64,000 nucleotides of DNA, from positions 1 to 64,000 of the forward strand of contig CALRKB020000026.1 in NCBI GenBank assembly GCA_943367755.1, read 5' to 3'. Positions within the stretch are counted from its first letter, which is position 1, and the number at the start of each line of letters is the position of its first letter. Below, piece by piece: positions 44,455-53,956 of the stretch. The translations under genes and the position numbers were made by a program. Origin of the DNA: PCC-6802 sp943367755. GTDB taxonomy: Bacteria; Cyanobacteriota; Cyanobacteriia; Pseudanabaenales; Pseudanabaenaceae. The notes under the pieces were generated by a model. It had not been told where the DNA came from. It ran no database searches and saw nothing but the letters and a program-made list of their open reading frames with translations.

Positions 44455-47307
44455 TCAAATCGGGAGGCTATTAAGATGTTCCTCAAGCAAAGCGCGGATC
44501 GATTTCAATTTATATTCCTTAGCCAACTGAATGAGTTTTTGAGTGAATGGAACAAGTTGGCGATCTGTCTGCTGGATGCATTCTAATTCTTTCCTTAATT
44601 CTCTGATAAGTCCTTTGCGACACATTTCTAACAGTAGCTCCATTTTTTGAGTAGGCGGTAAAACCACCTCAACAAAGTTCGTTTCTTCTGTTTGTCCGTG
44701 CAGACTTTCATTTTCCTTCTCAGCTGCATAAATCCACTCTAGTTCCAGGAATCTTTGAAGGATTGCGAACAATACTTCTGATTCTACGGGTTTAGGTAAA
44801 AATTCCATAGCCCCAACATCTAAGCTTTTTTGTCGATCTGATTCGAAAACACTAGCTGAAGAGACAATCACCGGTATATGTTCGAAAATGTCCATCTGAC
44901 GAAAATGATTAATAAATGTATAGCCGTCCATTACTGGCATGGCAATATCCGTAATCACTAAGTCAGGTTTATTCTCAGTCGCCCTTTTTATTGCCACCAG
45001 TCCATCTTCTGCTTCCATTACTTCAAACCCGAGGGGCTCAAGTAAGTTGACCAACACCGAGCGATTTTCCCAACGGTCATCGACCACAAGCACTTTTCTT
45101 TTCGCACCTTTGTACCCCTCAATAACTCCATGTTCTGACCTCTTAGATGATTCTACCCACGATTTAGCTTCAGGAAACTCAATTTCAAGCCGAAAAATGC
45201 TCCCTTTGCCCAGTTGACTTTGAACCTTAATTGTGCTGTTCATCAATTCGGCGATCTTCTGGCTGATCGCTAATCCTAAGCCCGTTCCTTCGGATTGTTT
45301 TTTTTGATTGCCAACCTGCTCAAAAGGTAAAAAGATTTTCTCTATGTTATCGGGACTAATTCCAATTCCGGTGTCCTCAACTTGAAAAAGCAGTCGGCAT
45401 ATCGATCTACCCTCAAAATCCACATGGTTATCCAACTTCTCTGACAAGACAAGAAACTCTACTTTGCCTTTATCAGTAAACTTAATAGCATTGCTGAGCA
45501 AGTTTATCAGAATTTGTCGCAATCGTTTTTCATCTCCTAGAACTCCTAATGGGATCAGTCCTTCACATTTGTAATCAAACTGAATACCTTTGCTTTCGGC
45601 CTTAATGCGACACATTTCTGCTACACCCTGCAGAAATGCAGGGAGATGAAACTCCACAGGATGCAGCTCCATTTTTTGGGCTTCAATCTTCGATAAATCG
45701 AGAATGTCGTTGATCAGTGTAAGCAAATGCTTACCACACTGGTTAATGATGTCAATTTTCTGTTTCTCATCATTAGAGAACGTGCTGGATCTTCTTAGGA
45801 TTTGAGCATAGCCCAAGATACCATTCAGAGGTGTTCGCAGCTCATGGCTCATATTGGCCAGGAATTCGCTCTTGGATTGGTTAGCTGTATCAGCAGATTC
45901 CTTGGCTTGCTGCAGTTCAGCAGTTCGTTCCTCAACTCTTATTTCTAGTCCCTCGTTTGCTTTTGCAAGCAAACTAAAGGATTCAAGCAACTGTTGAGAC
46001 ATTTGATTAAATGAGTGTGCTAAGCTTCCAAGTTCATCTTTGCGAGTAATATCCAACTGAACATCAAGATTACCTTTTGAAATAGCCTTAGTTGCATTCG
46101 TAAACTTGGCTAATGGGATAGATATTTGAAAACGCAGAATAAGAAAGACTACAGTGATTTCGATTAATAATGAAACTAAACCTAGGCTCAAGACCAGTCG
46201 AGATGTTTGAAATGCTTCCTTAGCAATTAGAGATTTTGGAAAGACTGTGACATAAAACCAATCAGGGCCATTAATTGTACTAACTGATAAATACTCATCG
46301 TATTTTTGATTATCAATTACACCTTTATCTTTTATTTTGCCGATCACTAAATCATAAATTTCACGCAGATGTTCATCATTAGATGTTTTAATGTCATATT
46401 TCCCTTGCGCAGACTTGATTTTTGATTCTAAGTAAGGGTGGGATACAAGACGTCCATCGCTTCTGAAAATGATATTATATGTACCGTCTAAGGTATCTCG
46501 ATTAGTCCGTTCTAACAATTCATGAATAAACATGTCGTGTCCAATGGTGGCAATATGTCTACCATTTATATCCACAGGGGTTACGCAAGAAACCATCCAA
46601 CCGCGAGCTACCTGATCGTAATATATCCCAGTCCACACTGTTTCTCGTGAAGGATTGCGTTTCTTATCGGTTATATAAAATGATTCGTCAGCAGTTACAC
46701 GAAAAGATGGATCGGAGGGTGCCTTCTGCGACCATTCATAGCTAGGCATATAAATGGCGATACCATTTTCAGGAATTTGCATATAAGTGTTTACAAAACG
46801 GTTGCGCCAGGCAGGACCATAGGAACTTAGCAATTCATAATAGGCAATTACACGTCTCCTCATGTCAGAGTTAATGCTGACATTTTTACCTAAGAATACT
46901 CCTGGGGTTTTTTCCTTCTGAAAAATTTGCGTACTATTACGCACCGTACCATCTGACATTTTCACAAATAATTCATTAAATTCGTCCCTAGGATCTCTAT
47001 TAACATTAGTTGCTAATCTGCCAACTAGAGCCTCCTTCAGAATAGCCTGGTTGTCCTCTGCTAATTGAAAGATTCCCTGTTCACGGTTTGTTCTTAATTC
47101 GGTAAACTTCTCGACTTTCTTTATCGATGACTCGGTGATGTTAGAGCTTAGTTGAAAGTATGCTATTCCTGTTGAGAGAACAATCACCCCTCCAATGCTA
47201 TAAGCCATTTGCAACAGGATTCTTTTTGTCAAGGAATTTTTTGTTTTAGGATTCAGCATTTCGTTATTTTTCAGGTCTATAGAAAGTTTGTTTAATATCG
47301 AAGACAT
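44455..47307 (-). CDS. Membrane hybrid histidine kinase, dCache-HAMP-HisKA-HATPase-REC
   Basis: The product has 950 residues. Membrane segments at about 33-55 and 370-392 flank an extracytoplasmic dCache-like sensor (GWMVSCVTPVDINGRHIATI, FRSDGRLVSHPYL). HAMP is at 393-446, the H-box NMSHELRTPLNG has His488, the HATPase has EDTGIGIS and GTGLGLAIS, and REC has VVDD at 741-744 and Asp787. A helical tail spans 885-950. It senses a periplasmic ligand and starts the phosphorelay in this operon. It begins 42 bases after the NRPS stop. Confidence 0.92.
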   Translation of the reverse strand: MSSILNKLSIDLKNNEMLNPKTKNSLTKRILLQMAYSIGGVIVLSTGIAYFQLSSNITESSIKKVEKFTELRTNREQGIFQLAEDNQAILKEALVGRLATNVNRDPRDEFNELFVKMSDGTVRNSTQIFQKEKTPGVFLGKNVSINSDMRRRVIAYYELLSSYGPAWRNRFVNTYMQIPENGIAIYMPSYEWSQKAPSDPSFRVTADESFYITDKKRNPSRETVWTGIYYDQVARGWMVSCVTPVDINGRHIATIGHDMFIHELLERTNRDTLDGTYNIIFRSDGRLVSHPYLESKIKSAQGKYDIKTSNDEHLREIYDLVIGKIKDKGVIDNQKYDEYLSVSTINGPDWFYVTVFPKSLIAKEAFQTSRLVLSLGLVSLLIEITVVFLILRFQISIPLAKFTNATKAISKGNLDVQLDITRKDELGSLAHSFNQMSQQLLESFSLLAKANEGLEIRVEERTAELQQAKESADTANQSKSEFLANMSHELRTPLNGILGYAQILRRSSTFSNDEKQKIDIINQCGKHLLTLINDILDLSKIEAQKMELHPVEFHLPAFLQGVAEMCRIKAESKGIQFDYKCEGLIPLGVLGDEKRLRQILINLLSNAIKFTDKGKVEFLVLSEKLDNHVDFEGRSICRLLFQVEDTGIGISPDNIEKIFLPFEQVGNQKKQSEGTGLGLAISQKIAELMNSTIKVQSQLGKGSIFRLEIEFPEAKSWVESSKRSEHGVIEGYKGAKRKVLVVDDRWENRSVLVNLLEPLGFEVMEAEDGLVAIKRATENKPDLVITDIAMPVMDGYTFINHFRQMDIFEHIPVIVSSASVFESDRQKSLDVGAMEFLPKPVESEVLFAILQRFLELEWIYAAEKENESLHGQTEETNFVEVVLPPTQKMELLLEMCRKGLIRELRKELECIQQTDRQLVPFTQKLIQLAKEYKLKSIRALLEEHLNSLPI

Positions 47308-47349
47308 GAGAAGTATCTTTTTAGTTGCTAGATAAATTATTTTTTATAG

Positions 47350-50300
47350 TCAAGTTCCATCTCTTGCAATCATGAGACTTTTTTTGATTGTCTGCGCATA
47401 AATTGCTTTGTGGCTTCTGTTTGTTGACACATCTGGCAGATAACCAGTTTTAATAAAGTAGGAGAAATACATCCTGAGTAGATTTTGATCGGTCGGAGGG
47501 CAGCTTATAGAATTTTCTAAAAGAATACTATGACCTTCCGTGCAAGTATACTTAAATGCACCTAGTAATACCCGGATATACTCTCGGTTTTTGAACAGAC
47601 TAATGAGTGGTATCAAGATATTGTCTTCTTTATTTGCTGCCACTTTTAATAGTTCCATGTACCAGACATCATAAGAAACTAATTTAATAGGGTAGCCCCA
47701 CTCATTCATCAAATGAATCATTCGATCCCACTCCATTGGCTCTGTGTTTACCAAGTTAAATGCTTGACCGATACTACTCTCTAAGCTTGACAGACAGACA
47801 ATTGCCTTACTTATGTAGTCTACTGGAACAAAATTCAAGAAAACCTCTAAATCTGGTGCCATCTTCATCTGAATGCATCCTTTGAGCATTTTTGCTACGA
47901 ATATATTAGAGGAACAATTTCCTGATTCGCTATGACCCATGATATTACTGGGACGATAAATTGAGGTGGGAATACCTCTAGAATATGCAGTATTAACTAG
48001 TTTCTCTGCCATACACTTGGTTTGGGCATAACCACTAATTAATTGCGAACGTGTACCAGTGGGATCGTCTTCATTGATTGTCCTTACACTGCGACAACTT
48101 AATATGGGATAAACATCTACAGTAGAGACAAAGTGAACGGGCTTTAGTTTGTGGAGGCTGGCTAGACGTAGAACCTCCTGCGTTCCAAAAACATTTACTC
48201 CTTTAAGTGCGTTATATGGATATACCATATTTACATTGGCACCACTATGGTAGATAGTATCAATCTTTTCTGACAATCGTGCAAATTGATCGTTTGTCAT
48301 ACCAAGATAGGGTTTCCCTAAATCACCAACGATCGGAATAACCCTTAAATCGTAACTATTATTCCAATCACAATAATCTCTGAGAGCATTTTTAATTCTA
48401 GCCATGCCTTCTTCGTTGTTTTTAGCTCGGATAAGGCAGTAAATATCTCCTCGTGTATTGTTTAATAACTTGTAAAGTAGTGAAACACCCAAAGTTCCGG
48501 ATACACCTGTCATGAAAATTTGGGGAATATTTTCCGCTTGAATGCCTGATGGGAAAACAGTTGAATCTAATTCAACGTCATCATCCAATTTTTCCGGTAT
48601 ACGTTGAGTAATACCCTCTTCCAATAGGGCTTTTACCGTATTTGCCAATTCGAATACTGTAGAACCTTCAAGAAATCTTTCCAAAGGAAGTTCAAGCTTA
48701 AATAATTCTTGGAGATGTGCAACCAATTGAATGGCTTGGAGTGAGTGTCCTCCTAGTTCAGTAAAAGTGTCATGTATTCCAATTTGTTCAATTCTTAATA
48801 TTTGGCTCCATATCTCTGCTATTTTTTCTTCAATTGGATTTTGTGGCGCAATGTAAACCCCATCTTCTTGCATCTTCCATTGAGGGGCAGGTAAAGCTTT
48901 TCGATCGACTTTGCCATTAGGGGTTAGAGGTAATCTGTCCATGTAGACAAATGCACTTGGAATCATGTAATCAGGCAAACTTTTAGCAAGATATTGACGC
49001 AAGAGCCTACTCAGGGTGCGTTGCCACATTTTCAAAAAGCCTTCAGATTCCAGCCAAGAATTGAGGACTTCCTCTAGATCATCTTGTTCACGTGGAGTTA
49101 GACAGAACTGAATCCCCACACGCTTATGCTGTCTCCACAAGACCTTGCCATTAATAAATCGCAACCTGTCCTCATTTGGTAAACAAATATGCAGTCGTAC
49201 TTCTTTGCCAGGCAATAGGTCACTCGATACTCCTATTAGCCCAATCCCCCCACTTGATATATCATCTACTTGCAGTTTAACTGTTTTATTTTCAAGTTCG
49301 ACTAAACAATCTGCACGATAGGGCAGACGATCTGGATTTATATTAGAAACTACGTATGCGATTAATCTCTTCTCACTATCATCATCTCTTGCAACAGTAA
49401 TTACCTCTTTTACATTTGGATGATCGCTTAGGATCGATTCAACCTCCCCTAATTCAATCCGAAAGCCACGAATTTTAACTTGGTGGTCTATTCTTCCTAA
49501 GCATTTAATGTTGCCATCTGGAAGCCAGACTCCTAAATCCCCTGTACTATAAAGCCTGCTTCCTGGTTCATCACTGAAGGGATTAGGAATAAATTTCTCG
49601 GCTGTTAATTCTGGTCGATTGAGATAGCCGCGAGCTAGGCCAGAACCGCTAATATAAATCTCTCCTTCTTCGCCGTCCAGAACAGGTTTAAGCTGGGTAT
49701 CTAAAATGTAAATCTGAGTATTGTTAATTGGCTTGCCTATACATGGGATATCTTTTGTCCCTTTTTCCATCAGGGCAACGGTTGAATAGGTAGTGTCTTC
49801 AGTAGGGCCATAAAGATTGTAGATGTGTTTAACATGATTAATCTGGTATAACTTTTGAACTAGAGTATTTTGCAGTGGTTCTCCAGCAAGATTTATAGTG
49901 TTAACTGATTGCGGGATAGCATTTATACGGAGTAGTGTTGAAATTGCCGATGGAACTGTATTAATTAGAGATACCTTGTTAGCTGCTGGTAATTTAGGTA
50001 GCTCCATCGCATCTTGCGCCAAAATTACTGTGCCACCGCAAGATAAGGTTGCAAATATTTCAAATATTGAAAGGTCAAAGCAAATTGAAGTGGATGCCAA
50101 CACTCCCTTGATTTGCTCCGGGGTGAAAAACTTTCTCGACCACTCAATAAATTCAACGCAGTTGCGGTGCTCGATAGCAACTCCTTTAGGTCTACCAGTA
50201 GATCCAGACGTGTAAATCACGTAGGACAGATTTTCAGGTTGAACTTCACCAACTGGATTATCCCTGGCTTCTTGATCGAGTTTTGCCCAAGCATAATTAA

Positions 50301-50685
50301 TATTTACTATCTGTGCTTGATGCGTAGGCAACAGTGTAAGTAAACTTTGTTGAGTAATTAGAACGGGAAGCTGGGTATCTTCGATGATGAAGCCTAATCT
50401 TTCGGCTGGGTATTCAGGATCTAGAGGAACGTAGGCTCCACCAGCTTTTAGAATTCCTAATAGTGAAACAACTAAATCTATAGAGCGCTCAACAAATACA
50501 CCGACTAAAACTTCAGGTCTAACTCCACTATTTCTGAGAAAATGGGCTAACTGATTAGACTTTTCGTTTAACTCTCGGTAGGTTAATTGTTTTTTGTCAA
50601 AAATTACGGATATCTCGTCCGGAGTTTGTGCAACCTGATATTCAATTAATTGATGCACAGTCAATCTGCGTTCGTTCTCTAACAT
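47350..50685 (-). CDS. NRPS-like adenylation (PilZ-interrupted)-carrier-thioester reductase
   Basis: The product has 1111 residues from ATG 50685 (behind AGAGAG; the frame also opens at TTG 50716). The adenylation domain has A3 YTSGSTGRPKG at 158-168, A5 NLYGPTED, A8 RGFRIELGEVE and A10 NGKVDR (Lys592). A PilZ domain of about 85 residues, with RxxxR (453-457), DxSxxG (475-480) and GIQF (524-527), is inserted between A8 and A10. A carrier domain has GGHSL (Ser648). A reductase domain has TGxxGxxG (726-733) and YxxxK (886/890). There is no condensation domain. By eye the pocket reads D-L-F-N-N-A-L-Y-S-K, hinting at a small amino acid, weakly. The likely product is an amino aldehyde or alcohol. 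First gene of a five-gene operon. Confidence 0.92.
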   Translation of the reverse strand: MLENERRLTVHQLIEYQVAQTPDEISVIFDKKQLTYRELNEKSNQLAHFLRNSGVRPEVLVGVFVERSIDLVVSLLGILKAGGAYVPLDPEYPAERLGFIIEDTQLPVLITQQSLLTLLPTHQAQIVNINYAWAKLDQEARDNPVGEVQPENLSYVIYTSGSTGRPKGVAIEHRNCVEFIEWSRKFFTPEQIKGVLASTSICFDLSIFEIFATLSCGGTVILAQDAMELPKLPAANKVSLINTVPSAISTLLRINAIPQSVNTINLAGEPLQNTLVQKLYQINHVKHIYNLYGPTEDTTYSTVALMEKGTKDIPCIGKPINNTQIYILDTQLKPVLDGEEGEIYISGSGLARGYLNRPELTAEKFIPNPFSDEPGSRLYSTGDLGVWLPDGNIKCLGRIDHQVKIRGFRIELGEVESILSDHPNVKEVITVARDDDSEKRLIAYVVSNINPDRLPYRADCLVELENKTVKLQVDDISSGGIGLIGVSSDLLPGKEVRLHICLPNEDRLRFINGKVLWRQHKRVGIQFCLTPREQDDLEEVLNSWLESEGFLKMWQRTLSRLLRQYLAKSLPDYMIPSAFVYMDRLPLTPNGKVDRKALPAPQWKMQEDGVYIAPQNPIEEKIAEIWSQILRIEQIGIHDTFTELGGHSLQAIQLVAHLQELFKLELPLERFLEGSTVFELANTVKALLEEGITQRIPEKLDDDVELDSTVFPSGIQAENIPQIFMTGVSGTLGVSLLYKLLNNTRGDIYCLIRAKNNEEGMARIKNALRDYCDWNNSYDLRVIPIVGDLGKPYLGMTNDQFARLSEKIDTIYHSGANVNMVYPYNALKGVNVFGTQEVLRLASLHKLKPVHFVSTVDVYPILSCRSVRTINEDDPTGTRSQLISGYAQTKCMAEKLVNTAYSRGIPTSIYRPSNIMGHSESGNCSSNIFVAKMLKGCIQMKMAPDLEVFLNFVPVDYISKAIVCLSSLESSIGQAFNLVNTEPMEWDRMIHLMNEWGYPIKLVSYDVWYMELLKVAANKEDNILIPLISLFKNREYIRVLLGAFKYTCTEGHSILLENSISCPPTDQNLLRMYFSYFIKTGYLPDVSTNRSHKAIYAQTIKKSLMIARDGT

Positions 50686-50751
50686 GTGATTCTCTCTATA
50701 ATCAACAAAACATGACAATCTTTAAAAAATCCCATAATGACTGCTCCCTAA

Positions 50752-50775
50752 GCAGAACCAGGGGATCGGTTCTGC
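50752..50775. repeat. Perfect inverted repeat in the NRPS leader
   Basis: GCAGAACC and GGTTCTGC are separated by 8 bases, 67 bases upstream of the NRPS ATG. On the minus strand a T-run (GGATTTTTTAAAG) follows about 20 bases later, too far for a standard terminator. It could be an operator or RNA hairpin. Confidence 0.5.
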
Positions 50776-51439
50776 GGGATATGCAGAAAATCGTGTCTGA
50801 ATAGGCTAATCTGTCCCGGTAACCCGATTCCTGATCGGATCTCAATAAACCATATCAATGTAGAAATATCCTTCTATCGAGCTAGATCCAGACCTGCGAT
50901 CTGCTACTTCAAGTATTCCTACATGCTTAATATACCCATCGAATCAAAATTAGTTTCACAAATTTTGTGCCGAGCAAGAGATTAATTTGGAATCCCTTCT
51001 TATCAAGATTTTAGAGAACCATAATCCTGATTGCGAATAGATAAAAACACTAACGAATCGCAAACCGATCATCATTTAGTTTGACTTAAGCTACAAATGC
51101 CAATAACCTGCGCCCATAAGGCATAAGCGCAGTCTATCTATTCTATTCACTCAGTAATCAGAATGTTGGTTAGTTTACTTAGATAATCTACGAATGGGAA
51201 CAATCAACTAATTCGTAAGTACAACTAAAGTAAATCCCCATTTAACAATCTCACTTCTAAAGAAGCGCGATCGCTATCAGCCCAGAACACTGGCTAAACT
51301 GATGGAACCATACTTGCTGTTGCGAATATTAGCTGCCAATAATACTTTGCCCCATATGCTCAGCACAAAGCTCGGCCATTTTAAGTCGATACATTCCCCC
51401 TTCACGCTCCTGACAGTACGATAAACACCTACAGTTTAT

Positions 51440-51600
51440 GAATTATGGTTGAAATTAGCGGTGGGAAAAAGTGGGAGAAAAGTGGGTTGTTTAGCCATGC
51501 AAGAGAATTATGGTTGAAATTAGCGGTGGGAAAAAGTGGGTTGTTTAGCCACGCAAGAGAATTATGGTTGAAATTAGCGGTGGGAAAAGGTAGGAAAAAT
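51440..51600. repeat. Tandem direct repeats upstream of the SDR gene
   Basis: Three copies start with GAATTATGGTTGAAATTAGC at 51440, 51505 and 51559. Unit lengths are 65 and 54 bp, the difference being an 11-bp internal duplication (AGAAAAGTGGG). Open frames through the repeats are by-products and not genes. Confidence 0.85.
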
Positions 51601-51723
51601 GGGTTGTTGCCAGCTAGCTCAGTAGCTCCAGCCAATTTTCTGGAAATGGCATTATGGTGTTGTAATATTACAACCAACGGCAGCGATCTACCGATTTCAA
51701 AAACTTGATGAGGAAGAAACAGC

Positions 51724-52488
51724 ATGGGTCGAGTAGAGGGTAAAGCCTGTATTGTCACAGGGGCAGGTTCTGGAATTGGTAAGGCGATCGCCCAACGATT
51801 GGCAGAGGAGGGGGGAAGTGTTCTCTGTGCAGATATTAATGATGCAACGGCGATCTCAACGGCAGCGGAAATTCATCATGCTGGAGGCATTGCAGTCGCG
51901 ATGGCTACCGATGTTAGCGATCGCACGCAGGTGGATATGCTAATTGCGCATTGTGTCGATCTGTATGGAAAGGTCGATGTACTAGTGAACAATGCTGGGG
52001 TTAACATTCCTGGGGTATTTCACGAAGTAACTGATGATGCGATCGACAAGACACTGAATGTGAATGTTAAAGGAGCCATGTATGGCTGTAGAGCTGCGAT
52101 CCCGCACATGCTCCGGCAAGGTAGTGGTTCAATTATCAATATTTCCAGTGTGAATGGGTTGGTTTCGGAGCCTTTTCTGACAGTGTACTCGGCCTCTAAA
52201 GGTGCGATCGTGATGTTGACTAAAGGGGTTGCCTTGGACTACGCAAAGCAAGGCATCCGTTGTAATGCTATTTGCCCAGGGTGGGTAGATACTCCTATTA
52301 ATTATGCTCACGCAGCAATGCTCGGTGGCTTAGAAAAGGTCTATGCAAACATTGATGCCTTCCAGCCAATTGGACGCCCTGGGGAACCTCGGGAGATTGC
52401 TCACTTAGCTCTTTTTCTTGCCTCTGATGAAGCTTCATTTCTTACAGGTTCAATTATTACTGCTGATGGCGGTTTGACAGCTCAATGA
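51724..52488 (+). CDS. Short-chain dehydrogenase/reductase
   Basis: The 254-residue classical SDR has cofactor site TGAGSGIG at about 13-20, an Asp at the end of strand 2 (CADIND) favouring NAD, NNAG at about 87, and the catalytic Ser (INISSVN) and YSASK with Tyr/Lys. It ends GGLTAQ. The substrate is unknown. It is divergent from the NRPS operon across the 1-kb repeat-bearing region, so it could act on the NRPS product, but there is no direct link. Confidence 0.9.
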   Translation: MGRVEGKACIVTGAGSGIGKAIAQRLAEEGGSVLCADINDATAISTAAEIHHAGGIAVAMATDVSDRTQVDMLIAHCVDLYGKVDVLVNNAGVNIPGVFHEVTDDAIDKTLNVNVKGAMYGCRAAIPHMLRQGSGSIINISSVNGLVSEPFLTVYSASKGAIVMLTKGVALDYAKQGIRCNAICPGWVDTPINYAHAAMLGGLEKVYANIDAFQPIGRPGEPREIAHLALFLASDEASFLTGSIITADGGLTAQ

Positions 52489-52660
52489 TTCCTGACCGTA
52501 AAGTTTAATTGCGTCGGCTGAGACTAATTGAAATCCCCTGCTAGTCTTTTATTATTAGTGCTGCTTTGCATTGCCGCAGCAAAATTTTTTGAACAGTTCA
52601 AGCCCTCTAAGGGTCTGTTTTTGACCATATTTTAAATTCAGTTTTGCAGTCTAGGTACCT

Positions 52661-52981
52661 ATGAAACACTTTGCCGAAGAATGGATTACCGAATGGTGCC
52701 AGGAAAATGGATGGACAGACCTATTTATTGAACGCCAAACTAACTACTGGGCATTTCCACCTAATGCCGTCATGCCCGAACCAATTCCGTCCAAGGTGCT
52801 GCGTCGGATCAAAGCCGAGAAGGGGCTAAGCAATGAAGAGCAGATCTGGTCAGCCTCAGCAATTGTCGCCACGTTGATTGCTTGTGGGCTCAGCTATCTC
52901 ACCAAGAGTCCAATGCCTCTGATATGTGCCTTTGCTTTCTCTGCTGTGGTTGCTGGTAGGCTGGAAGTAGAAGATTGCTAG
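52661..52981 (+). CDS. Small membrane protein, cyanobacterial unknown
   Basis: The 106-residue product has a soluble N-terminal half (WITEWCQENGWTDLFIERQTNYWAFPP pattern, aromatic-rich) and two membrane segments in the C-terminal half (ASAIVATLIACGLSYL and PLICAFAFSAVVAG). No named family is recognised. It converges with the WecG-type gene. Confidence 0.65.
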   Translation: MKHFAEEWITEWCQENGWTDLFIERQTNYWAFPPNAVMPEPIPSKVLRRIKAEKGLSNEEQIWSASAIVATLIACGLSYLTKSPMPLICAFAFSAVVAGRLEVEDC

Positions 52982-53008
52982 AAGTATCACTATTCCTGTT
53001 GCATACCT

Positions 53009-53764
53009 TTATCGCTGTGGTTGACTGAAGCCCAACAAGCGGCGTATAGATTGTAGTGTCACGCACCACACAAAATAGGGAAGCGCTAGCATCCGCCGCC
53101 ACCGCCATGGCTCTTGATAAAGGCGGTAAACCCACTCCAGGTTATTCTCTCGCAACCATTTGGGGGCACGCTCTTTAGTTCCCGACCAAATATCAAAGCT
53201 ACCACCAACACCGATCCAGGTGGCATGCGGACAAAGCGATCGCTGCGTTTGAATCCAAAATTCTTGTCGCGGTACACCTAAGCCAACTAAAACTAGATCT
53301 GGCTGAGTAGTTTGGAGTTGTCCGCAGATCGTTTGCTCTTGCATACTGTCAAAATAGCCGTGGTGCAGACCAACAATCTTCAAGCTCGGCAGCCGCTCCT
53401 GCCACATTGCTGCGACATTTTCGACAACCCCGACCCCTCCGCCAATCAGAAATACTCGCCAGCCCTGCTGTGAGGCCAATTTAATCAAAGACTCAGCCAG
53501 TTCGATGCCGGGGCAGCGATCGACCTTTTTTCCCTGCGATCGCGCGTACAAAACCACACCTGCACCGTCCGGTACAACGACATCAGCACTGCGAACTACA
53601 GCCGCTAGTTCGGCATTTTTCTGAGCCAAAATAGCCATCTCTGCATTTAGTGTAACTACATGGGTACCATCATGGTGGGATAGCCGTTGCTTCAACCAAC
53701 TAGGATAATCACTATGTAAATGCACAGGTAAGTCTAAAACCGCAAACTTCTCTATTGACTGCAT
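53009..53764 (-). CDS. WecG/TagA/CpsF family glycosyltransferase
   Basis: The 251-residue protein (ATG 53764; GTG 53770 is a less likely start) shows the GT26 blocks: HVVTLNAEMAILAQKN, SADVVVPDGAGVVLYARSQG, GWRVFLIGGGVGV and LVLVGLGVPRQEFWI. Family members transfer N-acetylmannosamine-type sugars to lipid-linked intermediates in teichoic acid or exopolysaccharide synthesis at the inner membrane face. No other polysaccharide genes adjoin it. Confidence 0.9.
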   Translation of the reverse strand: MQSIEKFAVLDLPVHLHSDYPSWLKQRLSHHDGTHVVTLNAEMAILAQKNAELAAVVRSADVVVPDGAGVVLYARSQGKKVDRCPGIELAESLIKLASQQGWRVFLIGGGVGVVENVAAMWQERLPSLKIVGLHHGYFDSMQEQTICGQLQTTQPDLVLVGLGVPRQEFWIQTQRSLCPHATWIGVGGSFDIWSGTKERAPKWLRENNLEWVYRLYQEPWRWRRMLALPYFVWCVTLQSIRRLLGFSQPQR

Positions 53765-53956
53765 TACCACACACTTAATTTTTAATCGTTGTTTTTAGTC
53801 ATCACCTAATTTTAATCCTCGTCTTGCGCTCTAAGTTGCCGGATTATTTTAGGATCGAAAACTACAGCCGCTACCCTACAATTCTCATGATGAGAATTAC
53901 TATATTACGCCCCCAATAGTTTAGCCGAATGGGTATTGTGGTTTAATAAATAATCT

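Larger units (their letters stand above)
50686..51723. other. Roughly 1-kb non-coding region between divergent genes
   Basis: It contains the leader of the NRPS operon, an 8-bp perfect inverted repeat (50752-50775), one HIP1-like octamer near 51269 and the tandem repeats at 51440-51600. No gene or known riboswitch is visible. The length is unusual for this dense genome and fits a heavily regulated divergent promoter region. Confidence 0.55.

Noticed and set aside
51440..51600. Repeat array considered as a CRISPR
   Set aside because: Only three units, adjacent copies without unique spacers, unequal unit length and no cas genes nearby.
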